In this document: positions 13,601 through 24,736 of the stretch, one piece after another | How the letters are laid out: the number at the start of each line of letters is the position of its first letter | How positions within the stretch are numbered: the first letter of the stretch is position 1 | NCBI RefSeq assembly: GCF_965363235.1 | Contig: NC_134846.1 | Span: forward strand, 61,927,121-61,991,120 | Direction: 5' to 3' | DNA length: 64,000 nucleotides | Source of the DNA: Mytilus galloprovincialis | Lineage: Eukaryota > Mollusca > Bivalvia > Mytilida > Mytilidae | The notes under the pieces: generated by a model | The model's input: the letters and a program-made list of their open reading frames with translations, nothing else | What the model was told of the DNA's origin: nothing | The model's database searches: none | Position numbers and translations under genes: made by a program

Positions 13601-16600
13601 GGTTTTGTTCAAAATTTAGAAGGAAACAATTTCAATGGTTGACCTGATAGTTTGATTTGAGGGTTGTGAGAACATTACAAGCAAGCCATGTAGATGGATC
13701 TACTAGTATATATTTCAACAAGGTTTTGCAGCATTTAATCTGAAGTTTTCCTATTAAAGATAATTGTCACTTCCATGTACCAATCTAAATTTTTGTCTAC
13801 AACAAAAATAATTTCAATTTACGTAAGAAGGATCAAGTTTTTGTAAACTTTTATAAATGATTTTACATGGAAAACCAATATAGATTTAAACCCATGTATA
13901 CTAAAGCTGTATAATAGTGTACTTAAAAGTTGATAGAAAACCAGTAGTTAATTGCTATCAAGCTCAGTGCATTAGGTGTGCAAACAACTCATCATAATAA
14001 AAAAAAGAGAATTCTATTAATTTCACTGAAGATTAAGTCTCAATTAGAATAAGAATTAATCCCTATATGCAAAAACACATATTCATGTTCAAAGTTTATT
14101 TATTTTTGAAAATGAGAGTTTTAAAGTCAATACTTGAAATAAAAGAAAATCAATACCATGTAAGATATCACTTCTTAACTACTCTTTTTAACTAAAACAT
14201 TTCCAGGAGATAAAAGGATAACAAATAGTTCTTCAGAATGTCAGTTAAGATTTGAATCAATCAAGTCTGTTTACTTTGTTAAGGAACCGTTGTGAAGAGT
14301 TGGTCTATCAGAATGACTATCCATTACTTTTTCTCAACATAAACTTGAGAACCAATTACTCAGATAACTTTTTATATGACCAATACATATGGCACTTTCA
14401 TGTTTGCAAATATTGTTGTTACCAATGTATAAATTTATCATATAATGTTTTCATGAGGTCTTTCTTAATATCATGAAAAAGCTATATGATTTTAAAATAT
14501 AAGTAAATGATTGAATATACATAAATATCTGAAGTCTGTGTATAGTAAGTAGGTGACTGGTGTCAGATTTGTTATCAAAATACATCGTATATCTATTCGT
14601 GAAAAAGTACAAATTATCTGTGTGCAGTAGGTTTAAATGAGAGAGATTCGTTTGATGTTGACGGCATTAGATGATAAAATCTGATTATTGCTGTGATTTA
14701 TTTGGTTACTTTTTCTTGAACTCTTTAAAATTATAAGATGATGACATGAAGGTCCTCTATTAAAATTACATACGCATATGTAGGAAATGGCCAATATCTA
14801 CCATTCCCCACATCATGTAGTACTGAAGCTTATTATTATCAAACAAGGGATTCAAGGCATATTAAATTTTATACATATGCATCAGTTTAATATCGACCAT
14901 GCCAAGTTTTAAGAAGGTTTAAGATCTGTTGTCAACATTTAATAGTAGTTATTCCCCTTTAACTTTGAAAGAAAAATACAAAAGTTTCCAATTATGGAAG
15001 ACATTTTAACAATGATCTGTCTTAATTCATTGTTCCTTTGTACAGAGTCCATTGTCTTAAAAAAGAATCTTTTTCTCCATTCAGTAAGTATTTGTAATTT
15101 AATATTTCAGTATGGAATATGCAGACAGGGAAATGTATATCCAATTTGAAACATCGTAGTCCAGTATCAGCTTGTGCTATGTCAGAGGAGATGGTTATTA
15201 CAGGGTGTGAAGATGGTTTAGTCAAGGTCTGGGATCTTAAATCAGCAGAACTTATCAAGGTTTGAATTATTAGGATTATCTTTTATATTAAGAATGAAGG
15301 GTATTTTTTTTTGTGAATGAGACATATTCAATCCCAATAGCAAAATAGGCATTTTTAATGGGAACACAGGTCCTTTTCTATCTTCAATAGTAATACCTGG
15401 TGGTATTGAACCAGTCTAAATACATTGATTTATCTTTTTTAACTGTTGTGGACAGTATTGGAGGTAATCAAACAAAAAAGGCAGAATAGTATTATTTTAA
15501 AAAGTTAAATAGTCAGATGACAGGAACATGTAAAATTGATAAACTTCGTACAATTAAAAATACATGTTTTAAACTGAACATAGTGAAGTTAAACAGCCAG
15601 TATTTATGAATTATATTACCTTTTTTTTTCTCAGATTTTGAAAGGCCATGATGATCAGATAACAGCCATCAAGTTTGATCGTTGGCATATAATCACAGGA
15701 AGTAAAGATAGCTATGCCCATGTGTACAGTACACAGGGAAACCACGAAAGGATTCTTAATGCCCTCAAACATCCTCAGTACGTATAAAAAGTCAAAAACC
15801 TATCACATTGAAGAAATACAAATCATAAGTAAAAGTTCTTTTGATACTTGATTAGATTTAGATTTGTGTAAATGTAGTAAAAAGTTGTTTTTAAATCACA
15901 CCTTGAATTGTTAATATTTGAAAAAATCTTGAAATTGACATCATTTTGATGGCGTACATATTGTCAGGTCTTAAAAAAGAAATGAACAATTCTAAATTAA
16001 TGCATAAAAGAATATGACAATAATATGATTTTGTAAATTTTTGTTGCATTATGTGATTTTATTATAGTATGAATTTTAACAACTATATCAACTTCAGTTT
16101 TCAACAAAATAATGTAAATTTGATCACTATTTAATAATGTATACTTGAAAATAATGTAAATGTGATCACAATTTCAAGAATGTATGGATGAAAATAATGT
16201 AAATGTTATCACTATTTAATAAAAAATGAAATAATGTGAACGTGGTCACTTTTAAATTATGTATATATATAGAAATAATGTAATCCTGATTATTGCAGTT
16301 GATTTGAAAGCCAAAGGGAGATAAGTCAATTTATTTTCATTTAAAAGAAATTCAACAGATATATATATATATATATGTAATTTACTGTCTAGAAATTACT
16401 TTTGATTCGACTCTTTCCTTAATAAAATATAATTGTGTTTACTTCCAGGGCAGTACTTTGCTTAGCTTTTATGTACCTTCGAGTAATAACTGGAAGTAAA
16501 GATGGCCGACTTAGAATATGGAACATGGTGACTGGACAATGTTGTCGTATTATGAGAGGGAACAGTCAGAGTGATCCAATCAGAAGTATTGTTGCTATAG

Positions 16601-19290
16601 GAGATAGGTAATGACAATAAAATTGACTTAATGTAAAAAATGCTTTATTTTTAATATAATAAATATACACACATGTCTTATTTGGATACACACTGATAAA
16701 TATTTCAGAAACTGTGAATGTTGTTTATTATTGCATGGGTAAATTTTAATCTAAAGTTATTTATTTTTGACGTAAAATTAAAGAAATAAACCATATCAGA
16801 ATTATTCATGATAAGCTTATAAGGATGATTTATACAAAAAAAAAAAATAACCAGAATATGTATTAATAAAAAAATATCATATCACAGCTGAAATAGTTTG
16901 GTAAGAATTTACTGCAGTCAGTGATTAAACACTGATTTCTTTCAGTTTTTTTGTTTTGCATTTTTCAACAGTATAGAATAAGATCTCATTGGAAAGGAGA
17001 AAAAATAAAATGTAATTTTTTGTTAAAGTCATAAGAAACCTCAAATTAAAAAAAATAATGCATATGTTTTTTTTTTAACTCAATGGATAGTTTTCATTAT
17101 AAAACTTATGTACATATATTTTTTTCTGAAGAAAATTCTTTAATTTGTTCATATTTAGAAGAAGTTAACTTTATTTTAATTGCTTCCTTCCATGAAGCAA
17201 TTCCTCAACATATTTTCCGTATGCAAAGTGACCTCAGTGTGACCCATCTCATAAAAAACAGGTGATCGCAATACGCATGGATGTCCTTAAAATAATTTAC
17301 TATCTGATTGTTCATGTTAAACACGTTCTCAATATCCATGCTTTTTGTTGATTGTTGAAAAACCGGTGACAATCGATAAACTTCGGCTTCAAAACACGAA
17401 TTTTAATTACCTGCCATATCTTCACAACAACACTGACCGATTGAAAAAAAATTGACGATTATACGAAATTTATGCGAAAAAAATGATCAATCCTGCACAG
17501 AGGACTAAGTTTATGATGTTTGTATGCATTGGTACAAGAATTGGAATAACATTATTTTTCACCGGTCGCTCGTTTATTATGACTTAAATGATTTATATCA
17601 TAAAAGATAGAAACTAATCTGTTTTTGAACATAATATTTTTAAACTTTCTTTTATTTTAGAATAACCTTAAACACAGACAAGAATTTATTGGTGCTAAGT
17701 TTTGACCCTCCTAACTGGGATTACACTTTAGAATCTGACAAAGTGCCTTCTTTAGTACCATATAGCTCATATTCTGATGCTCCTATGCGTCATAGGGAGT
17801 ATTCATATATACGTGCCTGTAGAATGCAAAAAGCTGGCGCAACAAACACAAAAATTCTCCAGCGTGGTCATGCCAAAGCCTCATCAGACTATATATATGA
17901 AGGTTTCCCACAAACTCGATTCAGAGCTCCACAACTGCCACATAGTGCCAAAAGTCTTAGTAAACGTAGTATGCATAGTGCTAAAATGATTCAAACACAG
18001 CAATATGCTGAATCTGGGTATGAAAGTGGAACTACACCAATAAGGATGGAATCCAGAATGACAAGTTCTGTCCTGTCGTCTAAAAAATCTGTCCATTCAG
18101 CACCTCTTCATCCTCCTTTCCCTAAAACTAGACCCAAGTCAGAATACAGTGTTGTTATAGCAACAGACAAACATGATACTGATGAAGATGAGGAAGATGA
18201 GATTGAGCCTCATCCATCAATGATAAGGAGGCGTGTGTCATGGGCATTCGATAAACCTCTGATTCCTAAGTCTAAGGATGTGTCGTTATCAGAAACAAAA
18301 GCAATTCTCAGGTCACAAATAAGAATGAAAGCTGAAAGTATTGTTCCACCAGATTTTATATATTTAACTGTCAATGCAATACAAAGTTCAATGCAACCAT
18401 CTGAACTCTCTGCCAACACCAACAAAAATATTAGAGATTTAAGTTTAAGATTGAAAGAATTGAAGAAACGGCCATCTTCATCACCAAGTAAAATTGATCC
18501 TAGATCTAAGGTTCCAGTGGAAGAAATGGGACTAGAAAGACTAATGCCTAAAACTGAAGAGATTGATACAAAAAGTGTTTCTGAGTTCTCAGAAGCAAAG
18601 TCACATAAGTCTAAAAAGAGTAAAGAAGGTGTAGCATTGCATGGTCCTGATAAAGAAGTTTATGCCACACAATGTGATGTCATACCTACAAAGGTCAAGG
18701 TCAGGACAAGTCTCCATCAGAAAACTACAAAAAAGACTGTACCAAATGGAAGGGTTATTAGACCTGTGTCTGCCTCAGCTTCCCGTCGACATCCTCCTCC
18801 TGAGGAAGAGAAAGGTCGACCTATCACAGCACCATCCCTAAGACGTCCAGGCACATGTTTTTCTGTGCCATCAACTATAAGTCCAGCAATGCCTGGAGCA
18901 TCCCCTCCTAAGAGGCATGACCACATCTCGTCTACAGCTTATGAAACAAACATTGTCCCAATGTGTATGTATCCTCCAGACATGAAAGAAAAACTTGCTC
19001 AATTATTGCAAGAAAAGCGAAAGGCTTTAGGTCATGAAATTCTAAGAACACGTAGTGAATCCAGTTTAGGTGGAAGAGTAGGACAATTTAGTGATCCTTT
19101 AAGGAGTCATGTTAAATTTGAACTTAGGACTTATGAACAAGAAAAAGGTTTTGTGGACTCAATAGAAAAAAGTAATCTTGAGAAACGTAAAAAAGAAGAA
19201 GGTGAACTCGAAAGAAAAAGAAAAGCAGCATGGCTAGCTAGAGCAAAATCAAGTACTAGTATTAAAGAAAGGCCAAAGACTGTTTCATAA
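10217..19290 (+). CDS. FBXW10: FBXW10-like F-box/WD40 protein (5' end missing), 8 exons
   Basis: The exons are 10217-10665, 11762-12000, 12181-12384, 13117-13238, 15111-15259, 15635-15777, 16449-16607 and 17661-19290. All have AG/GT borders and the phases join without a break to give 1,030 visible residues. An F-box lies at about residues 91-130 ('DFIRYLPVHLAKYILRLLD'), and seven WD40 blades fill about 229-510. A long polar, Ser/Lys/Pro-rich tail follows. The order and the blocks 'IEERNVFCG', 'GHAGS' and 'LSGSYD.SIR' match human FBXW10 as I recall it. F-box/WD40 proteins usually act as substrate receptors of SCF ubiquitin ligases: the F-box binds SKP1 and the propeller binds the target. The target here is unknown. 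The first visible exon starts in the middle of a codon, so at least one upstream exon exists that I could not find. Confidence 0.9.
11762..12000 (+). CDS. FBXW10: FBXW10-like exon, F-box to propeller linker
   Basis: It is phase 0 at the start and leaves two bases at the donor GTAAGT. It encodes 79 residues that include 'NHEYAKDIDVLVP' and 'IEERNVFCGSYYV', both diagnostic of the FBXW10 linker. It supplies the outer strand that closes the propeller. Confidence 0.9.
12181..12384 (+). CDS. FBXW10: FBXW10-like exon, WD blades 1-2
   Basis: The acceptor 'CTCTCTCCAG' follows a strong pyrimidine tract and the donor is GTATGT. The exon encodes 'VTGSKDRKLRF' (blade 1), then 'GHAGS' and 'LSGSYDTSIR' (blade 2). 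The GH and SGS.D signatures of WD repeats are present. Confidence 0.92.
12442..12593 (+). repeat. Exact 76-bp tandem duplication in an intron
   Basis: Two copies (12442-12517 and 12518-12593) are identical at 75 of 76 positions. Each contains the small hairpin ACAACT-AAAG-AGTTGT. The duplication starts about 57 bases after a splice donor. Its near-perfect identity means it is young or polymorphic. Confidence 0.95.
13117..13238 (+). CDS. FBXW10: FBXW10-like exon, end of blade 2 and blade 3
   Basis: Acceptor 'TTATAACAG', donor GTAAGT, 122 bases. The split codons on both sides resolve to Arg and Ile. It encodes 'KWSTKDGKC', then 'FRGHRDT' and 'CSGSKDGACK', a canonical WD blade. Confidence 0.9.
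15111..15259 (+). CDS. FBXW10: FBXW10-like exon, end of blade 3 and blade 4
   Basis: Acceptor 'AATATTTCAG', donor GTTTGA (a weaker donor), 149 bases. It encodes 'WNMQTGKC', 'LKHRSPV' and 'GCEDGLVKVWDL', completing blade 3 and forming blade 4 with its W-D dipeptide. The 1.9-kb intron before it holds no other feature I recognise. Confidence 0.9.
15635..15777 (+). CDS. FBXW10: FBXW10-like exon, blade 5
   Basis: A strong polypyrimidine tract with acceptor TCAG and donor GTACGT, 143 bases. It encodes 'LKGHDDQITAIKFD' and 'ITGSKDSYAHVY', one complete blade in which the usual W-D end is replaced by V-Y. Confidence 0.9.
16106..16290 (+). repeat. Intronic minisatellite, ~42-bp period
   Basis: Four to five imperfect units begin with 'AAATAATGTAAAT' at 16106, 16148, 16191, about 16229 and about 16273. 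The first four contain a TGATCAC-like core (TGATCAC, TGATCAC, TTATCAC, TGGTCAC). They lie in the intron before blade 6. The last unit is decayed and borders an AT dinucleotide run. Confidence 0.8.
16449..16607 (+). CDS. FBXW10: FBXW10-like exon, blade 6 and start of blade 7
   Basis: Acceptor 'TTACTTCCAG', donor GTAATG, 159 bases. It encodes 'VITGSKDGRLRIWNM', then 'GNSQSDPIRSI', which opens the last blade. The SDP segment corresponds to the GDP segment of human FBXW10. Confidence 0.9.
17661..19290 (+). CDS. FBXW10: FBXW10-like last coding exon, blade 7 and long tail
   Basis: The acceptor 'TTTTATTTTAG' opens a 1,630-base exon ending in TAA. It closes blade 7 ('LLVLSFDPPNWDY') and then encodes about 520 polar residues without obvious folds. 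The tail contains an acidic run (DTDEDEEDEIE), a conserved-looking patch 'RRRVSWAFDKPL', many Ser/Lys/Pro stretches, and a basic, probably helical end rich in Lys, Glu and Arg. Frame TTG at 17689 lies inside the exon and is not a start. The tail is probably disordered and may hold docking motifs or phosphosites. Confidence 0.92.
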
Positions 19291-20460
19291 TTTAATCAAG
19301 CTGTTTGAATGGTTCTGTATCATGAAAAAATGGCAAATTAAAAAGCAAAAATAATGTTTATGAATGTGTAACAGTTTATTTATTTAGTCATGCTTTATTA
19401 GTAAGTAAGTTTCTATTGAAGTGAGAGTAAATGCATCAGTATTTGCACAATTCTGATTTTCACAGAATTAATATTGTTGATTTTCAACAGAGTTCTTAGA
19501 TTGATTTCGTTAGATTTTATACAGTTAGCAATGAGGATAAGAATCAATAACCTTTGACCAGGCAGATAATTCAACACATTGTTGAGATTTACCAAACATA
19601 ACAGTAAAGATTTCATCACCAAAACAAACAAAAAAACAGGATCCTCCCCCAAAAATCGGTTTCTGTTTATCCAACACGATTTTGACAATTTCATTAAATG
19701 AATTCAGTGGTTTAGAGCCTTGTAAAGGAAGACTTGAAAATAAATGGTAACAGACACTGTTAAATATTTTGCACATACTAATTTAGCTCAGAATTGTTAT
19801 ATGTTGCAAAGGAATAAGTGTTTATTTATACATTATTTAAGATTTATTTAGAGTAAGTGGATTCGTACTAAGTTCCTATAATTTTTCAAAACATTGTTGA
19901 AATCTTGTTATCAGAATAAATTATTATTCTTGAGTTTAAAAAATGTAAAGATGGAATTCTACCTTTTATTTTATTTTTGTAATTTCAGTGAACTTTTTAT
20001 GAATAAATTGGTTTACTGATTGTCTGCTCAGAATTCTCTTAAGGCATTGTTCTATTGAAGTGTAACACTTCATAAGTGTGTCCAGAGTGTGTTGGTTGCT
20101 AGTAGATATTAAGCAGACAACAATCATTTAGTCTCGTTAAGCTATTTTTTGCTTGTTAATGCAGTGTTAAGTGATTTCACTGTAACACACTTTTAATTTT
20201 AAGTATTGTTTCATTTTTGTTTAAACATGGATGTTTGTTACCTTCAAAATTATTGTCAAACTTTCGAGACTGTACGATGATTGCATAATGTGCCCAAATG
20301 TGATATGTATATTTGTTATGCTTATTTGCTCATTTTTTATATATATGTTGTGCAATTTATAAAACAGTTATTTGAGGGAGTAAGAATTTTTTACATGTAC
20401 TTTGTATAGTGCTATACAATTCTTTATCCAATATAGGTCAAATAAAAGTAATAGATGTTT
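19291..20460 (+). other. 3' UTR and flank of the FBXW10-like gene
   Basis: The sequence after the stop is AT-rich and non-coding. Candidate polyadenylation hexamers AATAAA occur at 19915-19920 and 20002-20007, and a further one near 20440. Without transcripts the true cleavage site cannot be chosen. Confidence 0.45.
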
Positions 20461-22107
20461 ATTGACAGACATTGCAGCAATTTGCATATGCTTGATTTGA
20501 ATGTATTATATTCCAATGAAAACTGATACAAAACTTGGTGCCTTAAACTACAAGGATTTTTATGATTTATTTCACACATCTAAATTCCTTTTTAACATTT
20601 GCAGCAACTTTTATTGAAATGAGTTTGTCTCAAAGTAATCAGTTTAGTTTTAAATCATAACTAAAGGATTCTTGGAGTAGGAACTGAAATTTTATTAGTG
20701 CATGTGTGTAGTTTCAGATACGATTATAAACTTATGAAGGATTTTGGAGACAAAATTCATTGACACTTGCCTGTCTGGTATTTTATCAATTATCTAAAAT
20801 GTTTTTGATTGGGCATAGCAATGGTGCTACACTTATATGCTTGTCAAGTCAATAATATTTAAATAGCCTTCTTAGTGTCATTTAAATGATTTTTAACATC
20901 CTATCCTAAGAATTACATATGCATGGAAAAAAATCATTTCCTTTACCGATCTTTGTTTGTACAGTAATAAAACAGATTTTTTCCCCATTATTTTTACATG
21001 CACTGAAATTTCTGCACTGCTTTCCTGCTTCATTGATAAATACATCTGTTCAAACATGATAAACCTAGGAAGTGCTTATTTTGAGTGACAACTAAAAAGT
21101 CAGTTTATCATGCTTGCTAAACTTTTAGATTCCTTCTTAACTGAAGATGTGTTTTCAGTGAAAAGACTTGACCATAAATTTATTTATAAGATTACTAGAT
21201 TTACTAGATTTCACACACATATTGTTAATGTCCTGTCATTTTACTTAGATACAAGAGCTACTAGATATTTTAATAATGTTCTGTTGAAAATATTTTAAAA
21301 TATATATGCTTTAAGGAAAGGATTTACATAAGAATCAGTTGAGTAACTTTTGCTGTAGTTATATAAATTTGAAATTATCCATCTATTTATTATAAAGATT
21401 TACTTGGTTATATCATGCTTTGTTCCTTCATTTTGGGTAAATGATTGGTATATGTTTTAATGAAATGAATTTGTTGTATTGGGCGCTCAGTGCTGACATA
21501 TTGTCATTGTTGTTAATTCATTGTGGTTGACTCCAGTTGTTACAACACCCTATGGATTAAGATCCATGATGTCATGATTATTTCATAACTGTTTTTTTTT
21601 TTAAATAGCCACAAAAGCAGTCAAATTAATTTATATATGAATGAAAAGCACATTTTCATTGATTGATAGTTTAAAGATTTCAGGAAAACATGGTTTATAT
21701 AGTACCCTTCAAATAAGTTATTGAAATATTTATTGGAATGAATTATTAAAATATTATAAATGTTAACCAGAACCATCAAGATTTTAGGGAGCAAAACTTA
21801 TTTAATTGAAAATTATAAGATCTGCATTTCCATTTTCTAGGGAGGTACATGTATGTAGTAACCTGTAACAACAATGAGTTATAACAACATATTCTGTGAT
21901 TACTTTTGTGCCTTCAGGAACAATTGTTATTTTCTTGCTTATGTATTTGAACTTCTGTGATAGAATTATTTTTTTAATTATACTCTACATTTTAAACTGT
22001 GTTGTTCATTTATATTCATCAACCCATATCAATCTAATAGTTTTAGGACAATGAAAGAATTTTAAGAAAGAATCTAGTGTTGGAAAAAAGTAAAACTAAA
22101 AAAATAC

Positions 22108-22330
22108 TCTGAGGAAAGTTCAATAAAAAAAGAATTTTGCTAAACAAATTTTAAAATTACAAGCTCAAACACATCAAACGAATGGATAACAACCATCATA
22201 TTCCTGTCTTGGTACAGATATTTTTTTGTGTGGAAAATGGTGGATTAAACCTGGTTTTTTAGCTAAACCTCTCTCTTGTATGACAGTTGCACAAAATTCC
22301 ATTATATTGACATGATGTGTGAACAAAACA
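22108..22330 (+). repeat. Dispersed repeat, 'ATCAAACGAATGG' module
   Basis: It is marked by 'AAGCTCAAACACATCAAACG' followed by a block ending near 'TGGATTAAACCTGGTTTT'. The same module occurs at 23318-23480 (short), 25110-25262 and 46862-47100 on this strand. It occurs inverted at 41565-41648, 52592-52745 and 57315-57445. Its class is unknown. Confidence 0.75.
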
Positions 22331-23820
22331 GACATAGCAGGTAAAAATGTCAAAAATAGGGGTATAGCAACATGGAAGAAAACATATTGGATGATATATA
22401 CATGGTTTGAGTGCTTTAAATTAGTTTTAACCTCACCAGATATACATAAAACTGTCCCAAATAAAATAAAAGAAAGAAACTAGGGTTGGAAAGTAGAAAA
22501 ATACATTATGTATGATATACTCTTGGGCTCTTGCAAACATGACTGATCCCGCAACATTCTATAAGTGCATTTCCCTAGTCAGTTACCACTTATTCAGTGC
22601 TGGTCCTTTGTAGCTGTACATTTTATAGTTTATTGTCTATTCTTTTGCATGTAAATCAGAATGTTTTTTTCGTTTGAAATGTTTTACATTTGTCATATCA
22701 GGACCTTTAATGGCGTGTTATGAGATTTAGGATTTGCATGATGTTGAAGGCTGAACTGTTACCTGTAGTTGCCAACTTCTACATCATTTGGTCTCTGACT
22801 GAGAGTTGTCTCATTGGAATTCATGCCACATCTTCAAATATTGATTACGGAATGAGTAATTAAAGTTAGTTTTAATCTCACCATATGTACGCTGACCCAC
22901 CAAAGAATCTTATCAGCATTTGTCCTCGGTTATATGTTGATGTTTTTGTCCGTGAGAGAGTTTTTTGTAAGTACTTGGATCTTTAGTAACATTAGTCGAA
23001 ATTATTCCCAGTTTGAATAGACTTGTGTCGATTTAGAGCAATACATATTTTACAGATGCTTGTCTATTATAAAGATGACAGTATGTTGATCTATAGATGT
23101 CATTTTGTGCTGTTAACGTAATATGGTTTGTAATTGAGGTAAACTCCCACATCTTCCAATAACTATAAATGGAAAAATGCTATTATTTGGGTTTTTTTGG
23201 TACCATGTCCATACTGTGACAACAAATCCATCAGTTGATGTAGTGTGTTTTCCTTTTTAGCTAGGGAACTTGTATTTTCAGTTTTTCAATAACTTGAATT
23301 GGTACTTCAAAGAGGCAAAGGATACCAAAAATGAAAAAAAATAATTACCGAACTCAAAGCATGATTCGAAATGCAAATTCCCTAAGCAAATGGCAAAATC
23401 AAAAGCTCAAACTCATCAAATGAATGGATAACATATTTTGTTGGATCAAACTCACAAATTGAAAAATAAATTGACAACGCCATGGCATAAAAAGAAACAG
23501 ACATTTTTTATATAGATTAGACCGTTGGTTTTCCCGTTTGAATGGTTTTACACTTGTAATTTTTGGGCCCTTTATAGCTTGTTGTTCGGTGTGAGCCCAG
23601 GCTCCGTGTTGAAGGCGGTACCTTGACCTATAATGGTTTACTTTTATAAATTGTTATTTGGATGGAGAGTTGTCTCATTGACACTCATACCACATCTTAC
23701 TATACCTATATACAATCAACGGTGCAAAATGCAACACAGAAAACCAAAGACTGAGGAACACAAACCCCCACAAAAAACTAGGGGTGATCTCAGGTGCTCT
23801 GGAAGGGAAAGTAGGTCATA

Positions 23821-24047
23821 AATAAAGGCAACAGTAGTATACCGATGTTCAAAACTCCGGGTCACAAACCAAAACCGAGTGAAACGCATTAAATATAAGA
23901 GAATGACGACACAACATTAAAATGTAACACACACAGAAACGAACTAAACATTAGACAAAGTCCGACGAGAATAACAAATATAACATGAAAACTAAATACA
24001 TGAATTTGAGATAGAAAAGTACCGTGACACGTCTTATAATCACAACG
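23821..24047 (+). repeat. Inverted-pair repeat, left copy
   Basis: This ~230-bp block (from 'AATAAAGGCAACAGTAGTAT' to 'CCGTGACACGTCTTATAAT') is the reverse complement of 27545-27801. The two copies flank the last three exons of MFSD13A-like copy A, 3.5 kb apart. A short third copy starts at 52985. Confidence 0.8.
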
Positions 24048-24468
24048 TTAAAATGTAACACACACAGAAACAAACTATAACATAAAATTTGTTATATGCA
24101 TTAGGATCAGCACAGTTGTAATTCAAAACTAGAATTTTATTACAAATTTCTGCAGTTGTATGAAAGACAGCTAGTTCATGAAATAGATGGAACAATTTTG
24201 TTATCTTGTACTCGTGTCCATCACCCAACATTTAGGCAATCCCAAGGCAGATGGTTATGGATGAAGTACTTTAAACATGTCTTGATTTATTTTATTTATA
24301 AACAAAAAATATTTTAATATACAATCAAACATATCTGCAAACCTTTGAAAAGAACAAGTCTGTTTTCATAACATTATTGCATTTATTGTCTATGTGCACA
24401 CTCTTCGTATTTGAAACAATAAAGAGTATCTCTGAACACATGAATAAGTTCAGATAATATACACAACT

Positions 24469-24736
24469 TTACAGTTTAATTTCGTCTTTATTTGACCTAA
24501 CACGGTAAAATGACCATGAAGTAAACTGGATAATTCCAACAATAATTGGATACCAACAAATTAACGTAAACATAACCTGTTTCAGTTCTGGTGTAGCTAC
24601 GTTTGCGTTTGTCTTATCTTTAAGTTCGTTATATCCATATGAATTCAATATTGAAACGGCAAACATTGGTGACAATGAAAAAGCTGGCTTAGTTATCAAT
24701 GCATTAGTGCCGAATACCATTGATGATATGGGATGC
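24469..24736 (-). CDS. MFSD13A: MFSD13A-like copy A, exon 4 with stop
   Basis: Acceptor 'TATTTTGCAG', then 'HPISSMVFGTNALITKPAF', the motif 'SILNSYGYNEL', a last hydrophobic helix 'IIVGIIQFTSWSF' and a short polar tail ending at TAA (24469-24471). Confidence 0.9.

Larger units (their letters stand above)
20461..24468. other. Intergenic stretch with repeat modules
   Basis: There is no gene that I can support between the FBXW10-like gene and the last exon of MFSD13A-like copy A. It holds repeat modules at 22108-22330, 22640-22842, 23318-23480, 23512-23700 and 23700-24047. The longest frames here are short and have no recognisable motif. Confidence 0.6.
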
